A DNA stretch of 64,000 nucleotides, from positions 248,001 to 312,000 of the forward strand of contig NZ_NJGU01000004.1 in NCBI RefSeq assembly GCF_002213415.1. The letters are read 5' to 3'. Made by a program: the position numbers and the translations under genes. This document shows positions 8,108 to 16,374 of the stretch, piece by piece; the stretch's first letter is position 1; every line of letters starts with the position of its first letter. The notes under the pieces are model-generated. The model made no database searches and was not told where the DNA came from. It worked only from the letters and a program-made list of their open reading frames with translations. The stretch comes from Herbaspirillum robiniae (GTDB lineage: Bacteria; Pseudomonadota; Gammaproteobacteria; Burkholderiales; Burkholderiaceae_D).

Positions 8108-8122
8108 TTACCTCGCAGGTAA
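8108..8122. promoter_or_regulatory. Operator candidate B for the XRE/MmyB regulator
   Basis: Perfect inverted repeat TTACCT-CGC-AGGTAA, the exact reverse complement of operator A at 7586-7600, 95 bp upstream of the SnoaL-like start. With one flanking base the two sites share 16 identical positions. Confidence 0.65.
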
Positions 8123-8217
8123 TCGACCGGCCTCGCGAATGCGGCGATAGTTCACTCACCGTGACCAACGGCAGCAGTTTGAAACGAGCCTATCCATCCC
8201 AAGCCAAGGAGCATGAC

Positions 8218-8604
8218 ATGAGCAACGCCGCCACCACTTCCACCAACGCCGCCATCATCGCCCACAGCTACCTGGACACCTGGAACGCCGCCGATCCGCA
8301 ACAGCGTCGCGCCTTGCTGGAGTCCGCCTGGAGCGAGGAGCCCCGCTACGTCGACCCGATGATGAGCGGCGCCGGCCGCGAGCAGATCGACGGTTTGATC
8401 TCGGCCGTGCAAAATCGCTTCCCGGAATGGAAGTTCAGCCTGCTGGGCACGCCCGACCTGCACGGATCCTATCTGCGCTTCTCGTGGTCGCTGGGGCCGG
8501 CGGGCGCGGACGGCCCGGTCAAGGGCACCGATTTCGTGGTGCTGGAGGACGGGCGCATCAAGGACGTGACGGGCTTCCTCGACCAGATCCCCGAGCACGC
8601 CTGA
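8218..8604 (+). CDS. SnoaL-like / nuclear transport factor 2 family protein
   Basis: 128-residue single-domain protein with a cone-shaped NTF2-like fold signature: the N-terminal helix IIAHSYLDTWNAADPQQRRALLESAWSEEPRYVDPMM, then GAGREQIDGLISAVQNRFPEWKFSLLGTPDLHGSYLRFSWSLGP and the closing FVVLEDGRIKDVTGFLDQIP. Family members act as small isomerases, cyclases or hydrolases, or merely bind ligands, so the activity cannot be predicted. The ATG at 8218 has an AAGGAG ribosome site 6 bp upstream; the open frame further upstream runs through the heptamer repeat and operator and is not coding. Its operator links it to the XRE/MmyB regulator at 6721-7548, a gene pairing common for that regulator class. 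Confidence 0.9.
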   Translation: MSNAATTSTNAAIIAHSYLDTWNAADPQQRRALLESAWSEEPRYVDPMMSGAGREQIDGLISAVQNRFPEWKFSLLGTPDLHGSYLRFSWSLGPAGADGPVKGTDFVVLEDGRIKDVTGFLDQIPEHA

Positions 8605-8630
8605 GCGCATCGGCGATCGCCCGAAACGAC

Positions 8631-8667
8631 AATGCCGCCGGCAGGACGCCGGCGGCATTTTTTATTG
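8631..8667. terminator. Bidirectional terminator between SnoaL-like gene and argC
   Basis: 12-bp perfect stem AATGCCGCCGGC/GCCGGCGGCATT with an AGGAC loop, followed on the plus strand by TTTTTATT. It separates two convergent genes. Confidence 0.85.
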
Positions 8668-8687
8668 CCGATGCCCGCGCGCGGACA

Positions 8688-9620
8688 TCACGCGCCCCGC
8701 AGCATGAGGTCCAGGTTTTGCACCGCCGCGCCGGAAGCGCCCTTGCCCAGGTTGTCGAACACCGCGCACAGCAGCAGATGGCCGTCGTCGTCGTTGCCGA
8801 ACACGCCCAGCGTCATGTCGTTGCTGTTGTTGTGGATGGTGGGATCGAGCCTGTCGGTGGCGGCGGCCTGTTCGGCCGACAACACGCTGACGTGGCGCGC
8901 GCCTTCGTAGTGGCGTTGCAGCGCCGCGCGCAGGGCTTCCTTGTTCGCGCCGGCGGGCAGCAGGCGGGCCTGCAGCGCGATGGAGACCACGATGCCCTGG
9001 CGGAAGGCGCCGTAGGACGGCACGAACACGGGGCGTTGCGACAGGCCGGCGTGCAATTGCATCTCCGGCGGATGCTTGTGCTTGAGCGCCAGGCCGTAGA
9101 CGGTGAACGGCGCGGCCTGGGCGGCATCGGGGCCTTCGTATTGTTCGACCTGGGCGCGGCCGCCGCCCGAATAGCCGGACACCGCGTTGATCGTCAGCGG
9201 ATAGTCGGCCGGCACCAGGCCGGCTTTCACCAGCGGGCGCAGCAGCGCGATGGCGCCGGTGGGGTAGCAGCCGGGATTGGTCACGCGCAGCGCGTTGGCG
9301 ATGCGCTCGGACTGGCTGGGCGACATTTCCGGGAAACCATAGATCCATTCGGCGTCGGTGCGGTGCGCCGAACTGGCGTCGATCACGCGTACTTTGGGGT
9401 TCTCGATCAGCGACACCGCTTCGCGCGCGGCCGCGTCGGGCAGGCACAGCAGGGCGATGTCGGCGGAGTTGATGGCTTCGGCGCGGCGCAGCGCGTCCTT
9501 GCGCTCGGCCGCCGGCAACGTCAGCAGGCGCAGGTCCTTGCGGCCGCGCAGGCGTTCATGGATCTGCAGGCCGGTGGTGCCCTGGTCGCCATCGATGAAA
9601 ATCAGCGGAAGATTGCTCAC
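8688..9620 (-). CDS. argC: N-acetyl-gamma-glutamyl-phosphate reductase (type 2)
   Basis: Third step of arginine biosynthesis: NADPH-dependent reduction of N-acetylglutamyl phosphate to the semialdehyde. The 310-residue length and start [21 protein letters not shown] fit the short type 2 ArgC. The catalytic cysteine is at about residue 118 in the [18 protein letters not shown] motif, and the dimer-domain segment [20 protein letters not shown] is present. The start is a GTG with an AGGAGAAC ribosome site. The gene is alone rather than in an arg operon; argE lies 24 kb away in this window. It is divergent from a LysR gene across a hairpin-bearing gap. Confidence 0.95.
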   Translation of the reverse strand: MSNLPLIFIDGDQGTTGLQIHERLRGRKDLRLLTLPAAERKDALRRAEAINSADIALLCLPDAAAREAVSLIENPKVRVIDASSAHRTDAEWIYGFPEMSPSQSERIANALRVTNPGCYPTGAIALLRPLVKAGLVPADYPLTINAVSGYSGGGRAQVEQYEGPDAAQAAPFTVYGLALKHKHPPEMQLHAGLSQRPVFVPSYGAFRQGIVVSIALQARLLPAGANKEALRAALQRHYEGARHVSVLSAEQAAATDRLDPTIHNNSNDMTLGVFGNDDDGHLLLCAVFDNLGKGASGAAVQNLDLMLRGA

Positions 9621-9735
9621 GGTAGTTCTCCTGTCGCTGCGCCGGTGAAGAAGTGAGCCGCAGCGGCGCGATCTTGCCGGCTCGGAAGCAATGTTGCGAC
9701 AAATCGTATAATCGTAAAAGTTGAATATCGCAAAG

Positions 9736-9762
9736 GCCTGATTCAGTTTTTCTGAATCAGGC
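9736..9762. promoter_or_regulatory. Perfect 11-bp inverted repeat between argC and LysR gene
   Basis: Arms GCCTGATTCAG and CTGAATCAGGC separated by five T residues, in the 186-bp divergent gap. It could be an operator for the adjacent LysR protein or a transcript hairpin in its leader. No T-tract follows, so a terminator is unlikely. A TATAAT-like hexamer occurs just upstream at 9707. Confidence 0.5.
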
Positions 9763-9806
9763 AGATTTCAATATCCGCCAGTCAATATTTCCCCGGAGCC
9801 AAGCCC

Positions 9807-10712
9807 ATGCGCGAACTCAGCCTCGACCGCCTGCGCACCCTGGTCGTCATCGCCGACCTGGGATCCTTCGCCGCCGCCGCGCGGGCGCTGAACCTGGCGC
9901 CGCCCACGGTGAGCCTGCACATCAGCGAACTGGAGAGCCGGGTCGGCGCCACCTTGCTGCTGCGCCAGCGCGGCCAGGTCCGGCCGTCGGGCGTGGGCGA
10001 GACGCTGATCGCGCGTTCGCGCCAGCTGCTGGCCGATGCCGAGCAGGCGCTCGATGAAGTGAAGCGGCAGGTGCTGGGGCTGGAGGGGCGGGTGCGGCTG
10101 GGCGCGTCGACCGGCGCCATCGCCTATCTGCTGCCGCAGGCGCTGGAGAAGGTGGGCCAGAGCCATCCCGGCATCGATGTGCAGGTGATGGTGCTGACCT
10201 CGGAGGAGACCTTGTCGCGCCTGTCCGGCGGTGCGCTGGACATCGGCCTGGTGGCGTTGCCGCAGGCCTCGGTGGACGGCCTGTCGGTCAAGCCGTGGCG
10301 GCGCGATCCTGTCATGGCTTTTCTGCCTGCGGGCTGGGCCGCGCCGCGCGTGGTCACGCCGCAATGGCTGGCGGCGCAACCGCTGATCCTGAACGCGCCC
10401 AACACGCGGCTTTCGCGCCTGACCGCGGAGTGGTTCGGCGCCGCCGGCGAACATCCGGCGGCGCGCATCCAGCTCAACTTCAACGATGCGGTGAAGAGCC
10501 TGGTGGCGGCCGGTTACGGCGCCACGCTGTTGCCGCACGAGGCGGGCGAACAATCGGGCGTGCCGCCTGCCGATCCGCGCATCGTCATGCGGCCGTTGCG
10601 GCCCCGGTTGTGGCGTCCGCTGGGCATCGCGCATCGCGCCGGCCAGCCGGAGCCGGCCACGCAGTATGTGCTGGACGCCCTGTGGGCGCTCAAGCAGCTA
10701 AAGCCGTCCTGA
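9807..10712 (+). CDS. LysR family transcriptional regulator
   Basis: 301-residue LysR protein. The HTH covers residues 1-60 (LSLDRLRTLVVIADLGSFAAAARALNLAPPTVSLHISELE) and the effector domain about 92-300, opening with GRVRLGASTGAIAYLLPQALEKV. The ATG begins the conserved segment directly. It is divergent from argC and its last 23 bp overlap, tail to tail, the end of the acetyltransferase gene on the other strand. The hairpin at 9736-9762 could be its operator. Neither effector nor target can be inferred; control of argC is possible on position alone, but the known arginine regulator ArgR is not LysR-type. Confidence 0.9.
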   Translation: MRELSLDRLRTLVVIADLGSFAAAARALNLAPPTVSLHISELESRVGATLLLRQRGQVRPSGVGETLIARSRQLLADAEQALDEVKRQVLGLEGRVRLGASTGAIAYLLPQALEKVGQSHPGIDVQVMVLTSEETLSRLSGGALDIGLVALPQASVDGLSVKPWRRDPVMAFLPAGWAAPRVVTPQWLAAQPLILNAPNTRLSRLTAEWFGAAGEHPAARIQLNFNDAVKSLVAAGYGATLLPHEAGEQSGVPPADPRIVMRPLRPRLWRPLGIAHRAGQPEPATQYVLDALWALKQLKPS

Positions 10713-11421
10713 ACGCCTGCAGCGACTGGCGTTGCCGGCCTTCGGCGTCGAAGTTGCCGGGCTCCAGCCAGCGCTCGAAGGCGCCGCGCAGCACCGGCCA
10801 TTCGCCGTCGATGATGGAGAACCACGCGGTGTCGCGATTGCGGCCGCGGTAGACGATGGCCTGGCGGAAGATGCCTTCGAAACTGAAGCCCAGGCGCAGC
10901 GCGGCGTTGCGCGAGGGGGCGTTGAGGCTGTCGCATTTCCACTCGTAGCGGCGGTAGCCCAGCGTCTCGACGGCATAGCGCATCAGCAGGAATTGCGCCT
11001 CGGTGGCCACGCGGGTGCGCTTGAGCCGGCGCGAGAGCGCGATGTGGCCGACTTCGATGACGCCATGTCTGGGTTCGATGCGCATCAGCGACATGGTGCC
11101 CACGGCGCGGCCGCTGGCGCGCTCGATGACGGCGTAGTGCAGCGGATCCTCGCTTTTCTGCAGCGCCTCGGCGTAAGCCCGGTAGGACGCGAGGTCGGGA
11201 AAGGGGCCGCTCATCATGTAGGTCCAGTCGCTGCCGTCGGGCGCGGCGGCGTAGGCTTCGTAGAGGTCGGCGCTGTGGCGCGCGGCGTCCACCGGCTCCA
11301 GCCGGCAGTAGCGTCCTTCCAGGGCGATGCGCTGCGGGCGCGGTCGTTCCTGCCAGTCCGGCAGGGGAAATCCGACCGGCTGTTTCCATTCGTTGGCGGT
11401 GGGCTTGTGCGGTTCTGTCAT
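10690..11421 (-). CDS. GNAT N-acetyltransferase, RimJ/RimL-like
   Basis: 243-residue protein of the RimJ/RimL-type acetyltransferase branch: GRYCRLEPVDAARHSADLYEAY at the N-terminus, the acyl-CoA region IEVGHIALSRRLKRTRVATEAQFLLMRYAVETLGYRRYEWKCD, and SRNAALRLGFSFEGIFRQAIVYRGRNRDTAWFSIIDGEW. This exact architecture is shared by a large group of GNAT proteins found beside MocR regulators. The ATG at 11421 is the best start, since the frame upstream enters the operator repeats. Substrate unknown; small amines or protein N-termini are possible. The divergent MocR gene is the likely regulator. Confidence 0.88.
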   Translation of the reverse strand: MTEPHKPTANEWKQPVGFPLPDWQERPRPQRIALEGRYCRLEPVDAARHSADLYEAYAAAPDGSDWTYMMSGPFPDLASYRAYAEALQKSEDPLHYAVIERASGRAVGTMSLMRIEPRHGVIEVGHIALSRRLKRTRVATEAQFLLMRYAVETLGYRRYEWKCDSLNAPSRNAALRLGFSFEGIFRQAIVYRGRNRDTAWFSIIDGEWPVLRGAFERWLEPGNFDAEGRQRQSLQAFRTALAA

Positions 11422-11468
11422 GGCGTCCGGGCTTTTGTTCAGGTTGGAATAGCCAGACGATAGCGTTT

Positions 11469-11540
11469 TCGTGGCATCATAAAAAGCGCCACATGATGAC
11501 ATTCTCATGGGGCCACGATTTTCCCCTCATGGTGCCATGA
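11469..11540. promoter_or_regulatory. MocR operator candidate: repeated CTCATGGKGCCAYGA half-sites
   Basis: Two direct repeats, CTCATGGGGCCACGA at 11504-11518 and CTCATGGTGCCATGA at 11526-11540, are spaced 22 bp start to start, two helical turns. Inverted copies resembling them occur at 11469-11480 (TCGTGGCATCAT) and 11487-11499. Closely spaced repeats of this kind are the usual MocR/GabR targets. Confidence 0.5.
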
Positions 11541-13060
11541 CCCATTCCCTGATCTTCTCTCCACTGGCCACCGGCCCCGGCGCGCCGTCGCGCCAGCAGC
11601 AGCTGCTGGCGCGCTTCAAGCAGGCGATACTCGGCGGCCAGCTGGCCGCCGGCGGCAGGCTGCCGTCCTCGCGCGCGCTGTGCGAGGAGCTGCAGGTATC
11701 GCGCAATACCGTGCTGGCGGTCTATGAGCAACTGGTGGCCGAGGGCTATGCCCTGGCCGACCGCCAGGGCACACGGGTGGCGCCCCTGGCCCATGCCTCG
11801 GGCGCGGCGCCGGCGTCGCACGCGCTGAAGACATTGCACCCAGCGCCTGCGGCGCAGGTTGCGCCCGGCGCTGCGAAGCAGCGTGTCGGCGCTACCGGCG
11901 CATCCGGCCGCCAGTCGCGCCGCGTGTCGACGATGACGCCCACGCGCGACGCCGGCGACCGTTCGCTGCCGCTCACGCCGGGCATGCCGGCCCTGAACCG
12001 CTTTCCCGTCAACGCCTGGCTGCGTGCACAGGAGCGCGCGCTCAAGCAGGCGCCTTCGCATGTGCTGGGCTATGGCGACCCGCTGGGCGAGCCGGCGCTG
12101 CGCGAGGCCATCGCCCAGTACTTGCGCGTGGCGCGCGGCGTGCGCTGCGAGGCTTCGCAGGTGGTGGTGACCGAGGGCGCGCAGGGCGCCTTGTCGCTAT
12201 GCGTGCGGCTGTTTTCCAATCCGGGAGAAACGGCCTGGATGGAAGATCCGGGTTATGGCGGCGTGCGCGCGGCCTTTCATTCGGGCGACCTCAAGATGGT
12301 GTCGATGCCGGTCGACGGCGACGGCATCGTCATTCCCGAGCGGCTGTGGCGTACGCGTCCGGCGCGGCTGGTGCACGTGACGCCGTCGCACCAGTATCCG
12401 ACCGGGGCGGTGCTGTCGCTGGCGCGGCGGCTGGAGCTGATCGCGCGGGCGCGCGAGGCGGGCAGCTGGATCATCGAGGACGACTACGACAGCGAGTTCC
12501 GCCATCGCGGCCATCCGGTGCCGGCCATGCAGGGCTTGCTGCCGGACGCGCCGGTGCTGTATGTGGGGACCTTCAGCAAGACCATGTTCCCGGCCCTGCG
12601 CATCGGATTCCTGGTGTTGCCCGAATCGGCGGGTGAGGGCGCATGGCCGGCGCTGGCCGAGATGCTGCGAGGCGGCCATCGGCTGGAGCAGCTGGCGCTG
12701 GCGGAGTTCATCGCGTGCGGGCAGTTCTCGCGTCACCTGGGCCGCATGCGGCGCCTGTATCGCGATCGCCAGCAGGCCTTGCGCGAGGCGCTGGCGCAGA
12801 ACCTGGACGTGCCGCATGAAGTGCTGGGCGGCGATGGCGGCCTGCACCTGACGGCGCGTCTGCCGCTGCGCTACGAGGATACGGTGATCAGCGCCGCGGC
12901 GCGCGCGGCAGGGATGAACGTGGGGGCGCTGTCTTCGTTTTCGTCGGCGCGCCGGCAGGCCGCCAGCAACGGGCTGGTGATCGGCTACGGCAATACGCAG
13001 GAAGAACAGTTCGCGGGGCTCGTGCGCCGCCTGGCGAAGATCGTGCGCGGGCTCGGCTGA
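11537..13060 (+). CDS. MocR/GabR-type regulator with aminotransferase domain
   Basis: About 507 residues. The N-terminal GntR-like winged helix (about 15-80) contains LLARFKQAILGGQLAAGGRLPSSRALCEELQVSRNTVLAVYEQLVAEGY. A long alanine-rich linker follows, then a type I aminotransferase fold domain (about 145-505). The PLP-binding lysine lies in YVGTFSKTMFPALRIGFLV, and the phosphate and ring contacts in EGAQGALSLCVRLF and WIIEDDYDSEFRHRG. These proteins use PLP as a sensor rather than as a catalyst. I prefer the ATG at 11537 over an in-frame ATG at 11507 because repeated operator-like half-sites fill the intervening stretch. It is divergent from a GNAT gene, its likely target. Confidence 0.9.
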   Translation: MTHSLIFSPLATGPGAPSRQQQLLARFKQAILGGQLAAGGRLPSSRALCEELQVSRNTVLAVYEQLVAEGYALADRQGTRVAPLAHASGAAPASHALKTLHPAPAAQVAPGAAKQRVGATGASGRQSRRVSTMTPTRDAGDRSLPLTPGMPALNRFPVNAWLRAQERALKQAPSHVLGYGDPLGEPALREAIAQYLRVARGVRCEASQVVVTEGAQGALSLCVRLFSNPGETAWMEDPGYGGVRAAFHSGDLKMVSMPVDGDGIVIPERLWRTRPARLVHVTPSHQYPTGAVLSLARRLELIARAREAGSWIIEDDYDSEFRHRGHPVPAMQGLLPDAPVLYVGTFSKTMFPALRIGFLVLPESAGEGAWPALAEMLRGGHRLEQLALAEFIACGQFSRHLGRMRRLYRDRQQALREALAQNLDVPHEVLGGDGGLHLTARLPLRYEDTVISAAARAAGMNVGALSSFSSARRQAASNGLVIGYGNTQEEQFAGLVRRLAKIVRGLG

Positions 13061-13067
13061 GCCGGCC

Positions 13068-13493
13068 TCAGTGCACCGGCTCGTAGAGGCGCGAGCGCAC
13101 GCAGCGGGTGATTTCGCGCATGTAGTCGGCCGGGTCTGCGGACTTGGCGGCGTACCAGATGCGGCTGTCCTGGTCGATGCTGAAGTCGCTGCTCAGCGGC
13201 GACGAAGTGAACAGCACCAGCGGGATATGGGAAACGGCTTCATAGATGCACAGCGTGCGCAGCAGCTCGTAGCCTTCGGCGCCGGGGAAGTTGCGCGGAT
13301 CCAGCAGGATCAGCGCCGGCAGGTCCTTGGAGCGGCACAGCGCGTGGGTGAGCAGCGAGGCGTTGGCCAGCTCGGCATCGTCGAACCATTCGAAACGGCA
13401 GGCCAGGTCGCTGCGCCAGAGGGCGAAACGGGCCAGTTCGATGGCATCCAGGTTGGAATCGATGACCAGGACTTTCGGTGTGATGTAGGGCAT
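13068..13493 (-). CDS. Stand-alone response-regulator receiver domain protein
   Basis: 141 residues forming one CheY-like receiver domain without an output domain: MPYITPKVLVIDSNLDAIELARF, the putative phospho-acceptor aspartate in ALILLDPRNFPGAEGYELLRTL, the conserved Thr/Ser as LVLFTSSP and the lysine in YAAKSADPADYM. The N-terminal acidic pair is reduced to a single aspartate (VIDSN), so Mg binding may be weak. The ATG at 13493 has an AAGGAGG site at ideal spacing; the longer open frame upstream is arginine- and proline-rich and not coding. No kinase lies adjacent, although a DUF4118-like membrane protein follows upstream on the same strand. Confidence 0.82.
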   Translation of the reverse strand: MPYITPKVLVIDSNLDAIELARFALWRSDLACRFEWFDDAELANASLLTHALCRSKDLPALILLDPRNFPGAEGYELLRTLCIYEAVSHIPLVLFTSSPLSSDFSIDQDSRIWYAAKSADPADYMREITRCVRSRLYEPVH

Positions 13494-13600
13494 GACGGCC
13501 TCCTTGCTGTGTTGAATCCATCTTGGCAGACGGACCACAGGCGGGCTATCAGGAGCTTCCTGATGTGGCGTCCGTGTCCTGGATTTTGCGGGAGGCGGAA

Positions 13601-13629
13601 ATGAAAAGGGCGCCGTGGAAGGCGCCCTT
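13601..13629 (-). terminator. Terminator after the DUF4118-like gene
   Basis: Stem AAGGGCGCC/GGCGCCCTT with a six-base loop; minus-strand transcripts continue with TTTCATTTCC. Confidence 0.7.
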
Positions 13630-13633
13630 GGGG

Positions 13634-14119
13634 TCATGCGGTCTCGCCGGGAGACGGGTTCTCGAACTGGCTGGCATACTCGGCCCGGCGCGCCTGGTCG
13701 GATTCGATCAGCAGCCGGTAGCGGGTCTCGGAAACCCGTTGCTGCAGCACCGCGGCATAGCGTTCGCGCTGCAGCCATTCGATGATCAGCGAGGCGGTGG
13801 TGATGATGATGGTGTAGACCAGGATCATGAAGATGTCCTTGTCGTTCAGGCCGTCCATCGTATAAAAGGGTTTGCGGAAGAAGAACATCGCGGTGGGGAT
13901 GCTGATGGCCAGCAGGGTCAGCGAATACACGTAGCCGAACAGGTAGCTGATGATGATGCAGTTGACGGCGAAGAACAGCATCGACAGCGATTCGTCGACG
14001 AAGGGCGCCAGCGCATAGCGCAGGCCGAAGGCGGCGATGAAGCCCAGCGCGCTGATGTAGATCGGGCGGAAGCCCTGAGGTCGCCAGCTCTTCGCATTTT
14101 TAAGTTTGATCAGGCTCAT
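13634..14119 (-). CDS. DUF4118-like membrane protein (sensor-type transmembrane domain)
   Basis: About 161 residues with four hydrophobic helices: IYISALGFIAAFGLRYALAPF, SLSMLFFAVNCIIISYLFGYVYSL, TLLAISIPTAMFFF, and IFMILVYTIIITTASLIIEW. A charged cytoplasmic coiled segment with RERYAAVLQQRVSETRYRLLIESDQARRAEY follows. This matches the KdpD-type four-helix sensor domain that usually heads histidine kinases, here ending before any kinase module. The tail ETRYRLLIE resembles the beginning of a PAS domain, so the gene may be a truncated sensor. The start is uncertain (14119 or one of several upstream ATGs). The gene is followed by its own terminator. Confidence 0.75.
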   Translation of the reverse strand: MSLIKLKNAKSWRPQGFRPIYISALGFIAAFGLRYALAPFVDESLSMLFFAVNCIIISYLFGYVYSLTLLAISIPTAMFFFRKPFYTMDGLNDKDIFMILVYTIIITTASLIIEWLQRERYAAVLQQRVSETRYRLLIESDQARRAEYASQFENPSPGETA

Positions 14120-14265
14120 GATGGCTCTGGAAGGGGATCGTGTCGAATCCATCTTTGCTTGCATTGCGCAAAAGCGCAATTCCCTCATGTTAAGAATGCA
14201 GTCTGTCAAAACACTTACGGAAGAGCTTCAATCGTCCGCAGTGTTGTATTTCCATGCCGCGCGGC

Positions 14266-15213
14266 TTACTGGCGGCGGTCCTTCAGCGGCGACGAATGCG
14301 CCAGGTACTTGCGCGACAGTTCGTTGCCGTGGATCTCGATGCTGCGCTTGATGAACATCACGGTCTCGTTGGTAACGATTTCGCGCTCGTTGTCGACGGT
14401 GATGATGTGGTAGCAGTCGCCCAGCCAGATCACCTTGCGCACTTCCGAGCCGATGCGTTGCAGGATCACCTCGGCATTGCGCGGCGAAGCGGTCTCGTCG
14501 TCGATGGAATGGATGATCAGGGTATCGGCCCGCACCAGCGGCAGCGCGTCCCGCACATAGGAGATCATGCGCAGCGCGGCGCGCAGGTGGCGGGCGGGGA
14601 TCGACGCCGCGCCGACGGCGGCCACGCCGTCCTTTTCGAGCGCGCTGGCCACGCGGCGGCGCATGTCGAAGTTCTTGATGCCGTAGGGTTCGCTCTCCTT
14701 GTAGGACCAGTTGCGGATGCCCAGGTCGTAGACCACGGTCAGCAGCTTCTGGTACCAAGGGACCGACCAGCCGTCGTACTGCAGCACCGGTGACAGCAGC
14801 ACCACCGACAGCAGTTCGCTGCTGCGCGCGGCCACCGCCAGCGCCAGCGTGGCGCCCATCGACAGGCCGCAGATCGAGACGGTCTTGAACTCTTCCTTCA
14901 GGCGGGCGATCTTGCTCTCGACCACCGAGCACCATTGCTCCCAGTCCGGCGAGACGCGCGGGTTGGTCAGCGAAGCCGAGTAGTTGTCGATCGTCATCGG
15001 GATGACGGTGCAACCGGCCTTTTTCAATTGCTTGGGAATGGAGCCCATTTCGAGCTGGGAGCCGCACAGGCCGTGCAGCAGGATGACCGCATGGTCCTTG
15101 TGGGGACCTCCCTGGCGCGCCTCTGCGGAAGCGCCAGTAATGAGGTCGATGGTGTCAGTGGATGACAGTGAGTCCATAAATCGATAAAACTGCATTCGAG
15201 CCGGCAAGCTCAT
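14266..15213 (-). CDS. Alpha/beta hydrolase (carboxylesterase-like)
   Basis: 315-residue single-domain hydrolase: HAVILLHGLCGSQLEMGSIPKQL contains the oxyanion-hole HG motif, VSICGLSMGATLALAV the nucleophile elbow with serine, LIIHSIDDETASP the acid and WLGDCYHIITVDNE the catalytic histidine. The layout resembles the carboxylesterase Est30/YvaK type and bacterial acylglycerol hydrolases. No signal peptide, so it acts in the cytoplasm. Three in-frame ATGs within the first 13 codons make the exact start uncertain. It stands alone; its substrate cannot be predicted. Confidence 0.88.
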   Translation of the reverse strand: MSLPARMQFYRFMDSLSSTDTIDLITGASAEARQGGPHKDHAVILLHGLCGSQLEMGSIPKQLKKAGCTVIPMTIDNYSASLTNPRVSPDWEQWCSVVESKIARLKEEFKTVSICGLSMGATLALAVAARSSELLSVVLLSPVLQYDGWSVPWYQKLLTVVYDLGIRNWSYKESEPYGIKNFDMRRRVASALEKDGVAAVGAASIPARHLRAALRMISYVRDALPLVRADTLIIHSIDDETASPRNAEVILQRIGSEVRKVIWLGDCYHIITVDNEREIVTNETVMFIKRSIEIHGNELSRKYLAHSSPLKDRRQ

Positions 15214-15577
15214 CTTGGCGAACCGTTCGCCCCCCGTTGCATGGCAGGCCGGCGGCGTCCTTCGCGCGCACTCTGTTTCCCGGATGCATCCAAACGCGCC
15301 GCTGATCGCGTGCGTGCTTTTTTGTAAAGTCTAACTGCGCGGCAGAAATGTTGCCAGCGCTAACCGTTTCCATTTACCAGATGGGAGTGATTTCATACTC
15401 CGGAGTTTCATTGGCCGGGAATTCCGGCGTCGTTGTGTCAATAACGCGGTACAACAAGCTTTGGTGTACGTATTGGAAATATTTCTTCTGGTTAATCCTT
15501 CGCCAGACTCGCGGCACCAAGCAAAAAAGCCCTTCGAGGCGACTCGAAGGGCTTTCCAGGGGAAGGTGGGGCCGGAT
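15214..15577. other. Non-coding gap of 364 bp
   Basis: The gap separates two minus-strand genes, so the terminator of the glycine-zipper gene (15521-15555) and the promoter of the hydrolase must both lie here. The middle (15350-15520) is notably AT-richer than the surroundings. No convincing ORF, RNA or repeat was seen. Confidence 0.6.
15521..15555 (-). terminator. Terminator of the glycine-zipper protein gene
   Basis: 13-bp perfect stem AAAGCCCTTCGAG/CTCGAAGGGCTTT with a four-base loop; on the minus strand it runs into TTTTTT. Confidence 0.92.
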
Positions 15578-16189
15578 TTAACCGCGGCCCTCCAGGCGAC
15601 CGTTGACCACGCGCACCTGATCGCCGACACGCCATTGTTCGGACGTTTGCGGGAAGCTGCGCGACTTGCCGTTTTCCATGCGCACATCGACCACGTAGCT
15701 GGTGGTGGTGCGGGCGCGCTTCTCGACTTCGTTGCCGGCATAGCCGCCGCCGACGGCGCCGGCGATGGTGGCCAGGGTGCGGCCGGTGCCGCCGCCCACC
15801 TGGTTGCCCAGCAGGCCGCCGACCACGGCGCCGCCGGCGATGCCTACGCCGCTGGTGTTGGGCGTGTGCTGCACGGCGCGCACGGCGACCACTTCACCGC
15901 AGCTGCTGCAGATGGCGGGGGCGTGCTGGGCCGGGGCCGCCGATTGTGCCGGATAGGCTTGCGCCGGTTGCCGGGTCGGGACTTGCTGTGCGGCAGCCTG
16001 CTGCTGTTGGGCCGCATTGGCATCCATGGCCGCCATTTGCTGTTGCGGCGAATTGGAGCTGTTCGAACTGGGCAGCAAACCGGTCATGGCCGCCACGCCG
16101 ATCAGGCTGACCAGCATGACCGCGATGGCGGCGCCGGCGACCAGGGGATGAATACGAGTGGATGACGATTTAGCGACGGTGTTTTCCAT
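15578..16189 (-). CDS. Glycine-zipper 2TM domain envelope protein
   Basis: 203 residues. An N-terminal membrane anchor (about 17-37, LVAGAAIAVMLVSLIGVAAM) is followed by a glutamine/alanine-rich linker. The conserved region opens with CSSCGEVVAVRAV and carries the glycine-zipper hairpin GVGIAGGAVVGGLLGNQVGGGTGRTLATIAGAVGGGYAGNEVEKR, ending in a small beta domain with SYVVDVRMENGKSRSF and GDQVRVVNGRL. Proteins of this SlyB/17-kDa-antigen-like group sit in the cell envelope and help keep outer-membrane integrity. The anchor is a plain signal anchor, not a lipobox. A GGAGAGG ribosome site supports the start. Confidence 0.9.
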   Translation of the reverse strand: MENTVAKSSSTRIHPLVAGAAIAVMLVSLIGVAAMTGLLPSSNSSNSPQQQMAAMDANAAQQQQAAAQQVPTRQPAQAYPAQSAAPAQHAPAICSSCGEVVAVRAVQHTPNTSGVGIAGGAVVGGLLGNQVGGGTGRTLATIAGAVGGGYAGNEVEKRARTTTSYVVDVRMENGKSRSFPQTSEQWRVGDQVRVVNGRLEGRG

Positions 16190-16374
16190 GATGGCCTCTC
16201 CGTTATTGGTGTTGATGTTGGAGTGATTATGGAGTGGCGAAACGCGAAAAAAAATCCCGATAATGTGTCAGTTGTAAGTTCTTGTAATGACGATCGCATG
16301 CTCTTTTGCGCTTGCGGACATCGTTGCCGCAGGCGGCGCGGACATGTCGTCTTGCGCCGCCGTGGCATTGGGAG

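Noticed and set aside
13494-13778. 95-residue N-terminal extension of the receiver protein
   Set aside because: Pro/Arg-rich and without family similarity; an ideal AAGGAGG site precedes the ATG at 13493.
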